A stretch of 64,000 bases of DNA from Brevundimonas sp. (GCA_027531145.1 JAPZRF010000002.1:172291-236290), one strand, 5' to 3'; shown: positions 1 to 8,119, counted from the first letter of the stretch. Numbers and translations: made by a program. Notes: a model not told the origin generated them from the sequence alone.

Positions 1-195
1 CGGTTAAGGGAACGCGGTCGAACACCGCGGCTGTGCCCGCAACTGTAGGCGGTGAGACCGCCGTCCGCCCCGCGGCGCCTTCGGGCGAGGCGGCGTCACT
101 GGAAGGCCGACCGGGCTCTCCCGGCCGGACGACCGGGAAGGCGAGGACGACCGGTCGATGACCCGCAAGCCAGGAGACCTGGCCGCCGACGTCGC
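1..195 (+). promoter_or_regulatory. Cobalamin (B12) riboswitch, 5' edge at window border
   Basis: The leader of the btuB-like gene matches the cobalamin riboswitch class. Visible in order are the GGCTGTGCCCGCAACTGTA core segment (29-47), the TCACTGGAAGG segment (95-107), GGGAAGGC (136-143), and the closing CCCGCAAGCCAGGAGACCTG box (162-181). In this family adenosyl- or methylcobalamin binding represses translation or transcription of B12 uptake genes, which fits the TonB receptor starting at 356. The first helix may begin before base 1. Bases 196-355 are a GC-rich expression platform in which I see no convincing terminator, so control may be at translation initiation. Class assignment is firm; the exact ends are estimated. 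Confidence 0.9.
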
Positions 196-355
196 TCGTC
201 GCCTGTCCGGGACCAGACAGTGACACGGGATCGATCCGTCGAAGCGACCCGACCGTTCGCGATGTCCGCCGGAGCCCCGCTCCGGGGGGCGGGTCGGCGC
301 GCGCTTCAACCTGCCCGGACCCGCGCGAGTCCGGGCCCGAGGAGGGATCGTCCCT

Positions 356-2200
356 GTGAGACGTCTGCTGTTCGTCAGCGCCACCCTGTCGGCGCTCGCC
401 TCCCCCTGCCTGGCGTCCGGCCAGGAGCCTCACCCCGCCGAGACCACCGAGGTGGCCGAGGTGGTGGTCACCGCCACCCGCCTGCCGGCCCTGCAGCTTG
501 AAACCCCCGGCGCCCGGGTGGTCGACCGCCGAGAGATCGAGCGGCGCGGCGCGGTGCTGGCCACCGACCTGTTCGCCGCCATCCCCGGCCTGACCGTGAC
601 CCGCGCCGGCCCGTTCGGCGGCCTGGCCCAGGTGCGCATCCGCGGGGCCGCCCCGGGCAAGACCCTGGTCCTGATCGACGGCGCCCCGGTCAATGACCCG
701 GCCGAGGTCAACGGCGCCTACGACCTCGGCGGGCTCGACCTGGCCGGCGTGGCCCGGGTCGAGACCCTGTCCGGGCCGCAGTCCTCCCTGTGGGGCTCGG
801 ACGCCATCGGCGGGGTCATCGCCCTGACCACCGCCGAGGTCGACGGGATCGGCCTGGAGGCCGAGGCCGGCAGCTTCGGCACGCGCCGCGGCCGCCTCGA
901 GGCCGGCCGCCAGGGCGCGACCGGCGGCCTGTCGGTGTACGCCTCCCGCGTCGAGACCGACGGCATCTCCGCCGCCGACGAACGCGACGGCAATGTCGAG
1001 GCCGACGGCATGGTCAGCGTCACCGCCGGGCTGAAGGCGCGCCGCGCCCTCGGGCCGGTGCAGCTGGACGGCAGCCTGCGCTACAGCGAGCTGGACGCCG
1101 ACATCGACGGCTTCCCGGCCCCGCGCTTCGTGCTGGCCGACACCGCCGACCGCATCGCCAGCCGCACCTGGTCGGGCGCCGCCGGGCTCAGCTTCGCCGC
1201 CGCCGGGCTGCAGCACCGCCTCAGCGTCTCCGGCCTTGATCTGGAGCGCGACACGGTCTCGGCCTTCCCCAGCCGCTTCGTCGCCGACCGCACGATCTGG
1301 CGCTGGCAGGCGGAGGGCGGCCTCGGCGAGCGCCTCGCCGTGGTCGGCGGGGTCGAGCACGACGCCGCCACCGGCTCCATCTCCACCGGCGCGGAAGAGA
1401 CCCTGACCACCACCTCGGCCTTCGTCACCGGCCGCTGGGCCGTGCTGACCGGGTTGAACCTGACCGCCGCCCTGCGCCACGACGCCACCGACGACTTCGG
1501 CGAGGAAACCACCGGGCGAATCTCGGCCGCCTGGAGCCTGCCCGCCGGCCTCGTCCTGTCCGGGGCCTGGGGCACGGGCTTCAAGGCCCCCAGCATCAGC
1601 CAGGCCCTGTGCGACTACTGCTTCTCGTCCCAGCCCTTCCCGCGCCTGCGGCCGGAAACGGCCGAGGGCGGCGAGCTGGCGCTGGGCTGGCGGTCCGGCG
1701 ACGGCCGGCTGGAGGGGCGGATCACCGCCTACCGCCTCGAGGTCGAGGACCAGATCAGCTATGTCTTCGACCCGGTCACCTTCAACAGCGTCTACGTCAA
1801 CCTCTCCCGCACCGAGAGCGAGGGGGTGGAGCTGGAAGGCCGCGCGGTCCTGCCCGCCGGCTTCGACCTGACCCTCGCCTACGCCACGACCGACGCCGTC
1901 AACGCCGTCACCGGCGCCCGGCTGGCGCGCGTGCCGGAGCAGACCGGCTCGGTCCGCCTCGGCTGGAGCGGCGCACGCGGCGGGGTCAATCTGATCGTGC
2001 GCGGCGAGAGCGAGGCGGTCGATCCGGCCGGCCCGCGCGACGGCTTCGTGGTCGGCGACCTGACCGGCCGGCTGCGGCTGACCGAGGAGGTCGAGCTGAC
2101 CGCGCGGGTCATCAACCTGACCGACGAGGCCTGGCAGCAGGTGCGCGGCTACGGCGAGCCGGGCCGGTCGGCGTATCTCGGGGTGCGACTCGCCTTCTGA
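356..2200 (+). CDS. btuB: TonB-dependent vitamin B12 receptor (BtuB type)
   Basis: Outer-membrane gated channel that imports cobalamin using TonB energy. The 614-residue length equals that usual for BtuB. A signal peptide covers about residues 1-22 and a TonB box EVVVTATR lies at 35-42. A plug domain (about 45-155) holds IRGAAPGKTLVLIDG and DAIGGVI, followed by a beta barrel ending in a C-terminal phenylalanine, as expected for BAM-dependent outer-membrane proteins. The GTG at 356 is the start that keeps the signal peptide intact. The cobalamin riboswitch directly upstream supports the substrate; other TonB receptors share this fold, so the substrate rests mostly on the riboswitch. Its 3' end converges on the next gene with only 6 bp between. 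Confidence 0.9.
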   Translation: MRRLLFVSATLSALASPCLASGQEPHPAETTEVAEVVVTATRLPALQLETPGARVVDRREIERRGAVLATDLFAAIPGLTVTRAGPFGGLAQVRIRGAAPGKTLVLIDGAPVNDPAEVNGAYDLGGLDLAGVARVETLSGPQSSLWGSDAIGGVIALTTAEVDGIGLEAEAGSFGTRRGRLEAGRQGATGGLSVYASRVETDGISAADERDGNVEADGMVSVTAGLKARRALGPVQLDGSLRYSELDADIDGFPAPRFVLADTADRIASRTWSGAAGLSFAAAGLQHRLSVSGLDLERDTVSAFPSRFVADRTIWRWQAEGGLGERLAVVGGVEHDAATGSISTGAEETLTTTSAFVTGRWAVLTGLNLTAALRHDATDDFGEETTGRISAAWSLPAGLVLSGAWGTGFKAPSISQALCDYCFSSQPFPRLRPETAEGGELALGWRSGDGRLEGRITAYRLEVEDQISYVFDPVTFNSVYVNLSRTESEGVELEGRAVLPAGFDLTLAYATTDAVNAVTGARLARVPEQTGSVRLGWSGARGGVNLIVRGESEAVDPAGPRDGFVVGDLTGRLRLTEEVELTARVINLTDEAWQQVRGYGEPGRSAYLGVRLAF

Positions 2201-2206
2201 GACCGC

Positions 2207-3100
2207 TCAGGCGGCGTCGGCGGTCGCCAGATCCGTGAGGGTCCCGGCGGCCGCCGGCTCCAGCGCGAACTCGGCCCAGTCCGGGCCGGGGCCGCGGCCG
2301 CTGGCGTGCACCGCCGCCAGCATGGCGCGCAGCTCCGCCGCCGAGGCGCAGGACACCACCAGCACCGGGGCGCCGGGCAGGCTCAACCCGAAACCCAGCG
2401 CCGCCTGCATCGGGTCGAGGCGGGCCTCGGCCAGGCGCCGGCGCGTGCGTGACAGGCCGGGGGTCTGGCCGACCGCGGCGTCGCCGCCGGAGAAGAGGCG
2501 ACCGTGGGCGAAGACGGCGGAGACCTGCACCTCGATCCCGGCCACGGCCAGGGCTTCCAGAGCGCCGCTGCGGAGGGCGCGCTGGTCCAGCAGGTTGCAG
2601 GGCAGGCGGACCACATCCGCGGCGAAGCGGCGGCCGAGCAGTTCGGGGTCGTCCTCCGGCCCGGCGCACAGGCCGATGCGGCGGTACAGGCCCTGGGCCT
2701 TGAGCTTCTCCAGACGGTCCCACAGGGCGCGGCCCTCGGCCCCGGCCAGATCGGCGGCGCGGCTGACCAGCAGGGTCTCGCCGCGCGGCAGGCCCATGCG
2801 TTCGAGCGAGCGGCGGGCGCGGGCCTCGACCCGGTCCAGCCCCTCGGCCAGGGGGGCGGTGCGAGCGTCGACCCGGAACGGGCTGGGGAAGGGCCAGGCC
2901 TGGCCCAGCGCCCGCTCGACATCGCCGGCGGGGCGGGAGGTGACGCGCCGGATGCCGGCGGCGGCGGCGGTCTCGAGCAGCGGCCGCGCCACATCCTCGG
3001 CCAGGGCAGCACCGGCGCGGGCCCCGGTCGACGCCGGGGCGACGCACAGGCGTTCAGCGGGATTCGGGCGCGCGGACTTGCTCACCCCCGCACCGTGCAC
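2207..3100 (-). CDS. Aldo/keto-reductase-like protein
   Basis: A 297-residue protein resembling the aldo/keto reductase (TIM barrel) family. Recognisable are the segments GLYRRIGLCAG (strand plus helix), PCNLLDQRAL (the family's N-x-x-D/Q strand), GIEVQVSAVFAHGRLF and LGFGLSLPGAPVLVVSCAS near the C-terminus. The classical catalytic Tyr/Lys/His set is not obvious, so it may be a divergent or non-catalytic member. The start is uncertain: ATG at 3100 gives the full product, but GTG at 3085 is equally plausible. It lies on the same strand as the isomerase and hydrolase genes upstream, 102 bp after the isomerase, and may belong to their transcript. Confidence 0.6.
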   Translation of the reverse strand: MHGAGVSKSARPNPAERLCVAPASTGARAGAALAEDVARPLLETAAAAGIRRVTSRPAGDVERALGQAWPFPSPFRVDARTAPLAEGLDRVEARARRSLERMGLPRGETLLVSRAADLAGAEGRALWDRLEKLKAQGLYRRIGLCAGPEDDPELLGRRFAADVVRLPCNLLDQRALRSGALEALAVAGIEVQVSAVFAHGRLFSGGDAAVGQTPGLSRTRRRLAEARLDPMQAALGFGLSLPGAPVLVVSCASAAELRAMLAAVHASGRGPGPDWAEFALEPAAAGTLTDLATADAA

Positions 3101-3169
3101 GGAAAAGTTTAAGCGGAGGCTTCTGAGACCCTGACGAGAAGTTACCGAACGCCGGTCCTGCAGCCGCGG

Positions 3170-3202
3170 TCAGGTCGCTCTCAGGTCGCTCTCAGGTCGC
3201 TC
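3170..3202. repeat. 11-bp tandem repeat, three units
   Basis: The unit TCAGGTCGCTC occurs three times head to tail, and its first five bases recur at 3203-3207, which are the stop codon and last bases of the isomerase gene. It lies just past the isomerase stop and before the aldo/keto-reductase-like gene. Slippage here could move the isomerase C-terminus, because each unit contains a TCA that reads as a stop on the minus strand. Confidence 0.85.
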
Positions 3203-3859
3203 TCAGGCCGCCGGATCGGCGTCGGGCTGGCGGTCCGGATGGGCCGCGGCGAAGGCCGGATGGTCCGCCGCCCGGGCCGCGATCGCCGCCAGCCGCGGCC
3301 AGGCCTCGACCGGCACGCCGAAGCGGCCGGCGGAATAGATCTGCGGAATCAGATGGCAGTCGGCGAGGGTCGGGGCGTCCCCGAAGCACCAGGCGCCGCC
3401 GTGACGCGCCACCAGCGCCTCCAGCGCCGTGAACCCCGGCGCGATCCAGCCCGCAGCCCAGGCGTCGACGGCGGCCTGGTCGGCCCCGAAGGTCGTCCGC
3501 AGGACAGTCAGCACCCGCAGATTGTTGAGCGGATGGATGTCGCAGCCGATCAGGGCCGCCATGGCCCGGACCTGCGCCCGGTCCAGCGCCGCCGCCGGCA
3601 GCAGCGGCGGGGTCGGGAAGGCCTCTTCCAGCCACTCCAGAATGGCCGGGCTCTGGGTCAGGACGGCAGGGCCGCCGTCGTCCGCGCCGACCTCCAGCGC
3701 CGGCACGAGGCCCTGCGGATTGAGCGCCCGGAAGGCGTCCGAGCGCTGGGCCCCCGTGCGCAGGTCGACCCCGGCCTGCGCATAGGTCAGGCCCTTGAGG
3801 TTCAGCGCGATGCGCGTTCGGTAGCTCGTGCCCGAGCGCCAGTAGCCGTGCAGGATCAC
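3203..3859 (-). CDS. maiA: Maleylacetoacetate / maleylpyruvate isomerase (zeta-class GST)
   Basis: Glutathione-dependent cis-trans isomerase of the zeta GST family, acting in tyrosine/homogentisate or gentisate breakdown. The 218-residue protein opens with WRSGTSYRTRIALNLKG, the SxxxR active-site loop of zeta GSTs. It continues with NPQGLVPAL and TQSPAILEWLEE of the thioredoxin-like domain, then a helical C-domain with DIHPLNNLRVL and TLADCHLIPQ. The GTG start at 3859 overlaps the TGA of the upstream hydrolase by 3 nt (GTGA), indicating translational coupling. Pairing with a fumarylacetoacetate-hydrolase-family gene supports the pathway; sequence alone does not separate maleylacetoacetate from maleylpyruvate as substrate. 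Confidence 0.85.
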   Translation of the reverse strand: MILHGYWRSGTSYRTRIALNLKGLTYAQAGVDLRTGAQRSDAFRALNPQGLVPALEVGADDGGPAVLTQSPAILEWLEEAFPTPPLLPAAALDRAQVRAMAALIGCDIHPLNNLRVLTVLRTTFGADQAAVDAWAAGWIAPGFTALEALVARHGGAWCFGDAPTLADCHLIPQIYSAGRFGVPVEAWPRLAAIAARAADHPAFAAAHPDRQPDADPAA

Positions 3860-4515
3860 GCCCGCGCCTCCGTAATCTCCAGATCCAGCGGAGCCAGGCC
3901 GGCGATGCGGCATTCGACCCGGTCGCCGGGGCGGACGGGGCCGACGCCTTCCGGCGTCCCGGTGAAGATCAGGTCGCCCGGGGCCAGGTGCCACAGACGC
4001 CCGGCCTCGCGCACGATCTCCTCCGGGCTCCACACCATGTCCGACAGCCGGCCGGTCTGGCGGACCGCGCCGTTGACCGAGAGTCGGATCTCCCCGTCCG
4101 GGTCCGGCAGGGCTCCGAGGGTCAGCGGGCCGCACGGGGCCGAGTGGTCGAAGCCCTTGGCCGCGTCCCACGGCCGGCCTGCCGCCTTGGCCTTCGCCTG
4201 CAGGTCGCGGCGGGTCAGGTCGCAGCCGACCGCCCAGCCGGCGATGGTCCCGTCCGCGCCGACGGCGGCGACCAGCTCGACCTCATGGTGCAGATCGGCG
4301 GTGGCCGGGGCGTAGGGCACAGGCCCGCCGCCGGGAACCAGGGCGTCGGCCGGCTTGGCGAAAAAGAAGGGCTCGGCCCGGGCCGCGCCCATCTCGCGGG
4401 CGTGGGCAGCGTAGTTCTGGCCGACGCACAGGATGCGGCGCACCGGGAAGCATCGCGTCTCGCCGACGATCGGCAGGGCGGGGACGGGGGCGGGAGGGAA
4501 CAGCCAGTCGCTCAT
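3856..4515 (-). CDS. Fumarylacetoacetate hydrolase family protein
   Basis: Metal-dependent C-C hydrolase of the FAH superfamily, probably a fumarylpyruvate or fumarylacetoacetate hydrolase. The product from ATG 4515 has 219 residues and contains GQNYAAHAREMG, FFFAKPADAL, the metal-ligand segment HHEVELV, the loop GCDLTRRDLQ and IFTGTPEGVGP, all family signatures. ATG 4515 begins MSDWLFPP, the usual N-terminus of short FAH proteins; an in-frame ATG at 4554 adds 13 unlikely residues. It heads the minus-strand set with the coupled isomerase and is divergent from the stress-promoter gene at 4772. The pair would perform the last two steps after ring cleavage of an aromatic acid. Confidence 0.85.
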   Translation of the reverse strand: MSDWLFPPAPVPALPIVGETRCFPVRRILCVGQNYAAHAREMGAARAEPFFFAKPADALVPGGGPVPYAPATADLHHEVELVAAVGADGTIAGWAVGCDLTRRDLQAKAKAAGRPWDAAKGFDHSAPCGPLTLGALPDPDGEIRLSVNGAVRQTGRLSDMVWSPEEIVREAGRLWHLAPGDLIFTGTPEGVGPVRPGDRVECRIAGLAPLDLEITEARA

Positions 4516-4692
4516 GGCCAAGGCATAGAGCCTGATCGGTTGAGATGGAATCACCTCGCGATTCCATCGATCCCGTGCATCAGGCTCCCGGTTTTAACTG
4601 GACCGAGATCTGAGCCGAGCTGGACGGCGTCCAACTCAACCGATTTCGGTCTGGTGCCGGCCCCTCCGGCTGTCGATCAGCGGCGACCGGGC

Positions 4693-4718
4693 GGAACAGG
4701 CAGCCCCGGTCTGGCGTT
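4693..4718 (+). promoter_or_regulatory. Putative EcfG/SigT general-stress promoter
   Basis: GGAAC (4693-4697), 17 bp, then CGTT (4715-4718) exactly matches the alphaproteobacterial EcfG-type consensus GGAAC-N16-17-CGTT. It lies 54 bp upstream of the DUF883-like gene start at 4772, a normal distance for a promoter plus leader. Confidence 0.75.
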
Positions 4719-4771
4719 CGGCTGCGGGGTCCCCTAGATCAGGATCGAACAGCTTTATGCAGGAGCTCACC

Positions 4772-5116
4772 ATGCCCACGTCCAAGGCCCGGGAAGACGT
4801 CAAAACCGACCTGAACGCCCTGAAGGAGGACCTGAAGAGCGTCGGCCGTGAGGAGAGCGCCCGCCTGCGCGCGAAGGCCGCCGAGGCCGAGGCCGCCCTG
4901 CGCGAGAAGGCCGAGGTCGCCCGCGAGAAGGCCCGCGTCTACTATGACGAGGTGCGCGAGCGCGGCCGCGAATACTACGACGAGGCGGCCGAACGCCTCG
5001 ACGAGGCCCAGCGCTACCTGGTCGAGCGGGTACAGGAGCGCCCGGTGCAGTCGACCGCCATTGCCCTGGGCATTGGCGTGGTCATCGGCCTTCTCCTCGC
5101 CGGCCGGCGTCACTGA
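4772..5116 (+). CDS. DUF883 / YqjD-ElaB-like membrane-anchored protein
   Basis: A 114-residue protein with a highly charged helical N-terminal two-thirds, rich in Ala, Glu, Arg and Lys (likely coiled coil, about residues 5-85). It is followed by one C-terminal transmembrane helix, AIALGIGVVIGLLLAG, ending in RRH. This is the architecture of the YqjD/ElaB/DUF883 family, inner-membrane proteins that bind ribosomes in stationary phase in E. coli. ATG 4772 is preferred over 4757 because AGGAG lies at 4761-4765. It is preceded by an EcfG-type promoter and overlaps the next gene by one base (TGATG), so the two are probably co-translated under general stress control. Confidence 0.75.
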   Translation: MPTSKAREDVKTDLNALKEDLKSVGREESARLRAKAAEAEAALREKAEVAREKARVYYDEVRERGREYYDEAAERLDEAQRYLVERVQERPVQSTAIALGIGVVIGLLLAGRRH

Positions 5117-5517
5117 TGATCGGCAAGCGGCTGGTCAAACGTATGGCGGCGGCGCTGGCCGTCGCCGGCTGCGCCTTCGTCGTCATCGTCAGCCTCGGGG
5201 CGACGGTCTTCTACGCCCTGCAGCTTCTGGTCACACCACTGGCCGCCTCGGCCCTCACCGCCCTGATCTTCGCCGTCCTGGCGGGGATCATCGGCGCGGT
5301 CTTCCTCGGCAAGGCCGGGGGGTATGGCGATCCGGAGGAGGACGTCGAGCCGCTCGGCCTCGCCGCGCGCGCCGTCCAGCTGTTCCGCCATCGTCCGATC
5401 CTTGGCGTCGCCGCGGCCCTGGCGGGCGGCTTCATCTTCCTGCGCAACCCGGCGCTGGCCACCATGGTCGCCGCTGCCTTCGCCGAGCAGAGCCGGCCGA
5501 GCCGTCGTCGCCGTTAG
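5116..5517 (+). CDS. Small integral membrane protein, partner of the DUF883-like gene
   Basis: A 133-residue protein with hydrophobic segments at about residues 10-33, 40-65 and 93-112, and a basic tail ending RPSRRRR. Its start ATG shares a base with the stop of the upstream gene, implying coupled translation. E. coli yqjD is likewise followed by small membrane genes (yqjE, yqjK), so an equivalent role is plausible, but I see no diagnostic motif and do not assign a family. Probably part of the same stress transcript. Confidence 0.65.
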   Translation: MIGKRLVKRMAAALAVAGCAFVVIVSLGATVFYALQLLVTPLAASALTALIFAVLAGIIGAVFLGKAGGYGDPEEDVEPLGLAARAVQLFRHRPILGVAAALAGGFIFLRNPALATMVAAAFAEQSRPSRRRR

Positions 5518-5567
5518 GTCGTGACCCTGTAAACGCGGCGAGACATCGGGTTTGGTTCCCAGTGATC

Positions 5568-5692
5568 GTGACCTCCGGGCTTGTCCAGGGGGCCCGTCGA
5601 TCCGCCGGGCGCGATCACTGGATGTCGCCGGCGGAGACGTGAAAGCCGCGCGCGACTGCCCGTGGACCCTCGGGACGAGCCCGGGGGTGACG
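5568..5692 (-). repeat. Dispersed palindromic repeat, family 2 (copy A)
   Basis: About 125 bp with imperfect inverted ends (CTCCGGGCTTGTCC on the left, GACGAGCCCGGGGGTGAC on the right) and a core containing ACGTGAAAGCCGCG. It is the same element as at 32664-32792 and 37147-37284 but in the opposite orientation. No coding potential is evident. It sits between two convergent gene ends. Confidence 0.8.
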
Positions 5693-5752
5693 GGGTGATG
5701 GGGGCACGACAGGACCGGGCACACCCGCGACGCCACAACGGCCGCCGTCGGC

Positions 5753-6607
5753 TCACACGGCGGCGGCTGTCATGGCGGCGTCGACGTCGGGCAGCGCGGG
5801 GCGGGTCTCCACATGCCGGGTGTCCTGCCGGCGCAGCAGACGCCAACGCTCGTGATCGACGAAGCGGCCGTCGATCCAGGCCACCGCAGTTACGACAATG
5901 GCGTGGGCGTCCCACTCTACCCGGTTGAAACCCGGCGGGGCCCCGCGCTCGCGGCGCGAGAGGGTGCCGCACCCGACCGCATAGGAGCAGCCGTCGCCCC
6001 TCTGGATCGGCAGGGCGAAGGGCACATGCACATGGCCGGTCATGATCAGATCGACCCCGGCCTCGGCGAAAATGCGCGCCGCCCGGTCGCCGCGCCGAAC
6101 CTCCCCCGTCATAGGGGCCCCTGCCATCTCGATCAGCGGATGGTGACAGGCGAGGATGCGCAGATGCCCGGTCGGGGCCGCCGCCAGGGCCGCCGCGGCG
6201 CGCCGGGTCTGGTCCAGGTCGATGGCTCCCTTGGACCAGTTGAGCCGCGCCTGCCAGCCTCGCGCCGTGGTCACCCCTCGCACCATCAGGCCATCGCCCC
6301 GGTGCTCGTGGTCGTGGGCCGGGTGGCCGATGATCGTCTCGAACGCCCGCCACGGCCAGAACAGCCGCGCCAGGATGTCGGAGTAGGGCACGTCATGGTT
6401 GCCGACGGTGACGAACACCGGCCCCGGCAGGGCGGCGATCCAGCGCGCCGCCGCGGCGAACTCCGGCGGCAGGCCCTTCTGGGTGACGTCGCCGGTGACC
6501 AGCACCAGATCGGGCGCGGTAGCATGGGCGTAGTCCAGCGCCGCGGCGCAGGTGTCCGCGTGCTCGACGCCGAAATGGACGTCGGAGAACTGAAGCAGCC
6601 GGCCCAT
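5753..6607 (-). CDS. Metallophosphoesterase (calcineurin-like)
   Basis: A 284-residue dinuclear-metal phosphoesterase. The five family blocks are present in order: FSDVHFG near the N-terminus, VTGDVTQKG, TVGNHDVPYSD, LACHHPL and MTGHVHVP. The substrate cannot be read from the sequence; relatives include cyclic nucleotide phosphodiesterases and lipid phosphatases. Its ATG overlaps the stop of the upstream lipid kinase by one base (TGATG). The two are therefore almost certainly co-expressed, which hints at a phosphorylation/dephosphorylation pair acting on a lipid. Confidence 0.85.
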   Translation of the reverse strand: MGRLLQFSDVHFGVEHADTCAAALDYAHATAPDLVLVTGDVTQKGLPPEFAAAARWIAALPGPVFVTVGNHDVPYSDILARLFWPWRAFETIIGHPAHDHEHRGDGLMVRGVTTARGWQARLNWSKGAIDLDQTRRAAAALAAAPTGHLRILACHHPLIEMAGAPMTGEVRRGDRAARIFAEAGVDLIMTGHVHVPFALPIQRGDGCSYAVGCGTLSRRERGAPPGFNRVEWDAHAIVVTAVAWIDGRFVDHERWRLLRRQDTRHVETRPALPDVDAAMTAAAV

Positions 6608-7551
6608 CAGACGCTGTCCGCCGCAGCGGGTGGAGCCGGAGCCAGGGCGCGGAAGGCTCGGGGCTGGAACCGCACCCGGGCGCGCGGGCCCAGCAGCACC
6701 GACTCCCCGTCCAGCACCGCCGGGATGCGCGAGCGCGCCTCGACCCCGGCGGTCCGGACCTTGGCGGTCAGTACGGCGGGATCGTGCCGCCAGTCGCTGG
6801 TCATGGCGTGATAGGCCAGCCGGAAGGCCTCGGCTGCATCGGCAGGGCTCAGGGCCGCCGCCTCAAGGCCGTCCTCGGAGCCGTTCAGGGCGCGCGAGAT
6901 CAGCGGGCACAGCAGCGCCAGGGCCTCGGCGCGCCGCACCGGACCGCCATCGAGGCGATAGCGCACCCGGCCGCCGAAGGCACGGCGCAGGGCCTTGCGG
7001 GCGTAGGACCAGGCGAGGTCGAGGCGTCCCCTGCGCACCGCCTCGCGGGCGGGGGCCCACAGGGCCGGCGAGCCGAGAATGGCGGCGCAGTAGAAGACAT
7101 GGCCGCCGATCTTGCCGCCGCTGACGTCCCGCGGGACGCCCGCCTCCAGAGTCGCAGTCAGGGCCTCGACCCAGTCGGTGGTGCCGTACAGCGCCCTGGA
7201 CAGCATGTTCATGGTGCCCCCGGGCAGGGGGGCGATCAGCGGGCCGTCGGGGCCGGCCAGCGCGGCCGCCGTGCGCGCCGTGCCGTCCCCGGCCAGCACC
7301 GCCAGCAGGTCCGGCTTGCCCGCGAGGGCCGCCGCGATCTGCGCCTCGAAGTCCTCGCTGCCCAGGACGATGACCTGGGCCCTGACCGGCCATTCCGCCA
7401 GCAGGGCGCGTGCGCGCTCTCCCGCGCCTGGTCCGGTCGAGCCGGACCGGGGGTTGACCAGCAAGGTTACGGTGCGCACCACCGCGTGTGGCGTCAGGCG
7501 GGCCGCGGCCGGATCGACGATCGGGGCGGCCGGGTCGGCGGCAGGGCTCAT
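6607..7551 (-). CDS. Diacylglycerol/lipid kinase catalytic-domain protein
   Basis: A 314-residue member of the diacylglycerol kinase catalytic family (DgkB/YegS type). Key segments are LLVNPRSGS near residue 35, LAVLAGDGTARTAAALAG (nucleotide loop; GDGT with Ala instead of the usual first Gly) and PLPGGTMNMLSRAL. The remainder is the beta-sandwich substrate domain. It would phosphorylate a lipid or related alcohol using ATP. It is first in a two-gene operon with the metallophosphoesterase. An EcfG-type promoter on this strand (7561-7585) ends only about 10 bp before the ATG, so the mRNA may be leaderless or translation may begin at a later GTG near the HAVVRTV segment. Confidence 0.8.
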   Translation of the reverse strand: MSPAADPAAPIVDPAAARLTPHAVVRTVTLLVNPRSGSTGPGAGERARALLAEWPVRAQVIVLGSEDFEAQIAAALAGKPDLLAVLAGDGTARTAAALAGPDGPLIAPLPGGTMNMLSRALYGTTDWVEALTATLEAGVPRDVSGGKIGGHVFYCAAILGSPALWAPAREAVRRGRLDLAWSYARKALRRAFGGRVRYRLDGGPVRRAEALALLCPLISRALNGSEDGLEAAALSPADAAEAFRLAYHAMTSDWRHDPAVLTAKVRTAGVEARSRIPAVLDGESVLLGPRARVRFQPRAFRALAPAPPAAADSV

Positions 7552-7560
7552 CCGGACGGC

Positions 7561-7585
7561 AACGCCTGGGCGCCCGCCACGTTCC
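7561..7585 (-). promoter_or_regulatory. Putative EcfG/SigT general-stress promoter (minus strand)
   Basis: Read on the minus strand: GGAAC (7585-7581), 16 bp, CGTT (7564-7561). This is an exact match to the EcfG consensus. It faces the lipid kinase/metallophosphoesterase operon; the expected transcription start falls within a few bases of the annotated ATG at 7551. Confidence 0.65.
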
Positions 7586-7594
7586 CGTCGATCG

Positions 7595-7966
7595 TCACGG
7601 GGTAGTGGTCAGCTCTTCACGGGCCGCCTCGGCCCCGGCTTCTGCCGCCGACGCCGCCTTTTCCGCCGCCTCCGTCGCCGCCGCCGCCGTCTCGTCGGCG
7701 GCCTCGGTCGCCTCCTCCCCGGCCTGGCCGACCAGGCCGCGGCCGAAGTCGATCACCGACGCCAGCGCCTTGTCGAGGGTCTCGCCGGCCCCGGCGAAGG
7801 ACCGCTCCTTGATCGCCAGCCCGGCCGTGGCCGCGCCCAGCAGGGCCAGGGCTCCGACGATCAGGCCCACCACCGGCACTCCGCCGCCCTTGTGCCGCTT
7901 CGCCCGGGTCCAGACCGGGCCGCTGCCGGCGTCGTCCGCCATTCGAACAGGTTGAAGGTATCGCAT
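7595..7966 (-). CDS. Hypothetical membrane protein with Ala/Glu-rich tail
   Basis: A 123-residue protein of unknown family. One transmembrane helix, PVVGLIVGALALLGAATAGLA, lies at about residues 31-51. The C-terminal 50 residues are almost entirely Ala, Glu, Thr and Gly, likely helical or disordered. The start at 7966 is supported by a GGGAGGG ribosome site about 9 bases upstream; an internal ATG at 7942 is possible. It lies among small envelope genes with stress promoters, but no such promoter is seen directly upstream of this one. Confidence 0.6.
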   Translation of the reverse strand: MRYLQPVRMADDAGSGPVWTRAKRHKGGGVPVVGLIVGALALLGAATAGLAIKERSFAGAGETLDKALASVIDFGRGLVGQAGEEATEAADETAAAATEAAEKAASAAEAGAEAAREELTTTP

Positions 7967-8055
7967 GTCGAGGCCCTCCCGCGCTCGTGATCTCCCCCGC
8001 CCTCCCCGGCAGGGTCAAGCGATGATACACCATCGTTGTGGTGCAAACCTGCCCC

Positions 8056-8080
8056 GGAACGGCCACGCTGGTCCAGCGTT
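8056..8080 (+). promoter_or_regulatory. Putative EcfG/SigT general-stress promoter
   Basis: GGAAC (8056-8060), 16 bp, CGTT (8077-8080). This exact consensus match lies 40 bp upstream of the glycine-zipper lipoprotein start at 8120. Confidence 0.75.
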
Positions 8081-8119
8081 CTCACCACGGGGGCGAAACG
8101 CAGGGACGAGGAGTCTTAC

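Noticed and set aside
4-384. Minus-strand frame covering the riboswitch
   Set aside because: The sequence is explained by the cobalamin riboswitch; the frame is Arg/Pro-rich, typical of GC-driven noise.
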